A DNA stretch of 64,000 nt, from positions 496,001-560,000 of the forward strand of contig NZ_JAGIOD010000001.1 of the NCBI RefSeq assembly GCF_017876545.1, written 5' to 3'. This document shows positions 62,918 through 64,000 of this stretch, one piece after another (within the stretch, counting starts at the first letter, position 1; each line of letters starts with the position of its first letter). Source of the stretch: Brachybacterium sacelli (GTDB taxonomy: Bacteria; Actinomycetota; Actinomycetes; Actinomycetales; Dermabacteraceae). The position numbers and the translations under genes were made by a program. A model generated the notes under the pieces. That model saw only the letters and a list, made by a program, of their open reading frames with translations, did no database searches and had not been told where the DNA came from.

Positions 62918-64000
62918 TCATGACCCGGTCTCCCAGATAACCTCGCCGACGGACAGCTCCCCACCCAGGGCCACCATCTCCGCCTTCTCCCCGCTGCGCT
63001 GCACGTACCCCCAGCCGGTACCCAGCAGCAGCGGGACCCGGTCCCCGTCGGCCGGGCGCGCGAGGCGCAGCTGCCCGGTGGCGGCGTTCCAGGCCCGTCC
63101 GGTACGGGCGTTCAGCACGGTCCATCCGGACATCGAGCGCACGTAGTGGTCGCCGCATTCGACGTGATTGAACGGGTTGCGGGACCTGCCGTCGTAGCGG
63201 TTCCACAGGCCGTCGAGGATCGCCGTGGCCTCGTCCTCGAGCCCCTCGCGCAGGCAGTGCGCGGCGACCTGCTGCTCAGTGCCGGTCCAGACCTCGTCGG
63301 CGTAGCGGATGGGGGCCTGGGGCCGGCCCCCGGCGGGCCAGCTGCACAGGAGCAGCCCGGTGTCATCGCCATCGGCGAAGACCCGGAAGTTGTGCTCGAA
63401 CTCGCGGAAGCCGGTGCGCAGGTTATGGCGCACGATCGCGCGCAGTGCGGAACGGACATGGTCAGCGGGCAGCAGGTGGCCCAGATCGAGCTCATGGGCC
63501 CACCACTGTCCAATCAGCTGGTCGGCGAGGCAGCCGCGGCCCCACTGGAACGGACGCTCCTGGTCGTCCTCGAGCAGCTGCTCGTAGTACTCGCCGTTGA
63601 ACAACAGTGCGTCGTAGGCGGCGCTGCCCGTGGCAAACAGGGAGCGCAGCTCCTCGGCGTAGGCCGTCTCGCCGCGCAGACGCGCCATCTCCTCCTGGGC
63701 GCGCAGGGCGGCCAACCATAGCGTGCCCATGAACGGGTTGACGCCGCTGAGGTCGATGTCGTGGGTGCTGGGCTGGATGCCGCGCAGCACCCCGGTGCCC
63801 TCGAGGTCCCAGGTGGAGCGGATGTGGGCGAGCAGCTGGCACAGCTTCGACCATTTTTGCTCCAGCCAGTCGCTGTCGACGGCGCCGGAGCGTAGCTCCC
63901 GGTAGCTCTTCAGGATTACCCCGAACATGCCGTCCAGGGCCGGGGCCATCGGGCCGCCGATGGGGAGGTCCCACAGCTGTGGCAGGTAGGTGGGGGCGAT
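62918..64000 (-). CDS. second GH116-family glycoside hydrolase, C-terminal part (runs off the right edge)
   Basis: 361 residues visible; the frame is open to the window end, so the start lies beyond it. GH116 barrel motifs: THDIDLSGVNPFMGTLWLAALRAQEEMARLRGE, WGRGCLADQLIGQWWAHELDLGHLLPADHVRSAL, SWPAGGRPQAPIRYADEVWTGTEQQVAAHCL. It differs from the GH116 at 54426 (for example DIDLSGVN in place of DIEFFGPN), so the two probably have different substrates. Confidence 0.87.
   Translation of the reverse strand: MAPTYLPQLWDLPIGGPMAPALDGMFGVILKSYRELRSGAVDSDWLEQKWSKLCQLLAHIRSTWDLEGTGVLRGIQPSTHDIDLSGVNPFMGTLWLAALRAQEEMARLRGETAYAEELRSLFATGSAAYDALLFNGEYYEQLLEDDQERPFQWGRGCLADQLIGQWWAHELDLGHLLPADHVRSALRAIVRHNLRTGFREFEHNFRVFADGDDTGLLLCSWPAGGRPQAPIRYADEVWTGTEQQVAAHCLREGLEDEATAILDGLWNRYDGRSRNPFNHVECGDHYVRSMSGWTVLNARTGRAWNAATGQLRLARPADGDRVPLLLGTGWGYVQRSGEKAEMVALGGELSVGEVIWETGS

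Overview
The window is high-GC DNA with actinobacterial habits: strong G/C third positions in the core genes, ATGA-overlapped operons, lipobox substrate-binding proteins, a gluABCD-type transporter, a Cds1-like cysteine desulfhydrase, and several start codons that appear to be leaderless. The nearest guess is a Micrococcales member such as Brachybacterium. That is inference from gene content; no marker gene here settles it.

Region 1 (1-21.6 kb) is ordinary chromosome. It holds an osmoprotectant ABC transporter operon ending in an NmrA-like gene that runs off the left edge, a class II glutamine amidotransferase, a gluABCD amino-acid transporter, a ThiD/PdxK kinase, a GtrA protein, a class I aminotransferase, a FadB-type beta-oxidation fusion flanked by three related DUF4352-like surface proteins, an ArsR/SRPBCC pair, a GNAT acetyltransferase, a Cds1-like enzyme and a GH32 fructosidase.

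Region 2 (21.7-39 kb) is accessory and repeatedly invaded. It carries a GlxA-type AraC regulator divergent from a DJ-1/PfpI protein and a DUF1348 protein, then an IS481 element whose end abuts the stop codon of an extra groEL. This groEL is mosaic in codon use and divergent from a TetR gene; the shared promoter carries a CIRCE-like repeat and two copies of a TetR-type operator. Next come a decayed NAD(P)-binding gene, a MerR/SDR pair with a textbook 19-bp-spacer MerR promoter, an IS256 element with a fold-back leader that truncates another SDR, a three-gene transposon (DDE transposase, AAA ATPase, serine resolvase), an MFS exporter, and a hydrolase-MerR operon bracketed by near-identical palindromes. 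Two related sequences of about 55 bp lie at 21.7 and 32.0 kb.

Region 3 (39-64 kb) is a large carbohydrate or glycoconjugate utilisation region. It has an orphan sugar-binding lipoprotein, an AraC regulator divergent from an operon of DegT aminotransferase, TIM-barrel isomerase, Gfo/Idh/MocA dehydrogenase and a sugar ABC importer without its ATPase, and a glycolipid-binding-family protein. A second AraC regulator is divergent from an eight-gene run: phytanoyl-CoA-type dioxygenase, GH172 (DUF2961), a sialidase-like BNR protein, GH116, and a family-5 ABC importer with a fused permease-ATPase. A second GH116 gene, followed by a broken sugar-binding lipoprotein gene, enters from the right edge on the opposite strand. 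The likely theme is import and stepwise breakdown of an unusual glycoside through oxidised or aminated sugar intermediates; the actual substrate cannot be read from the sequence.
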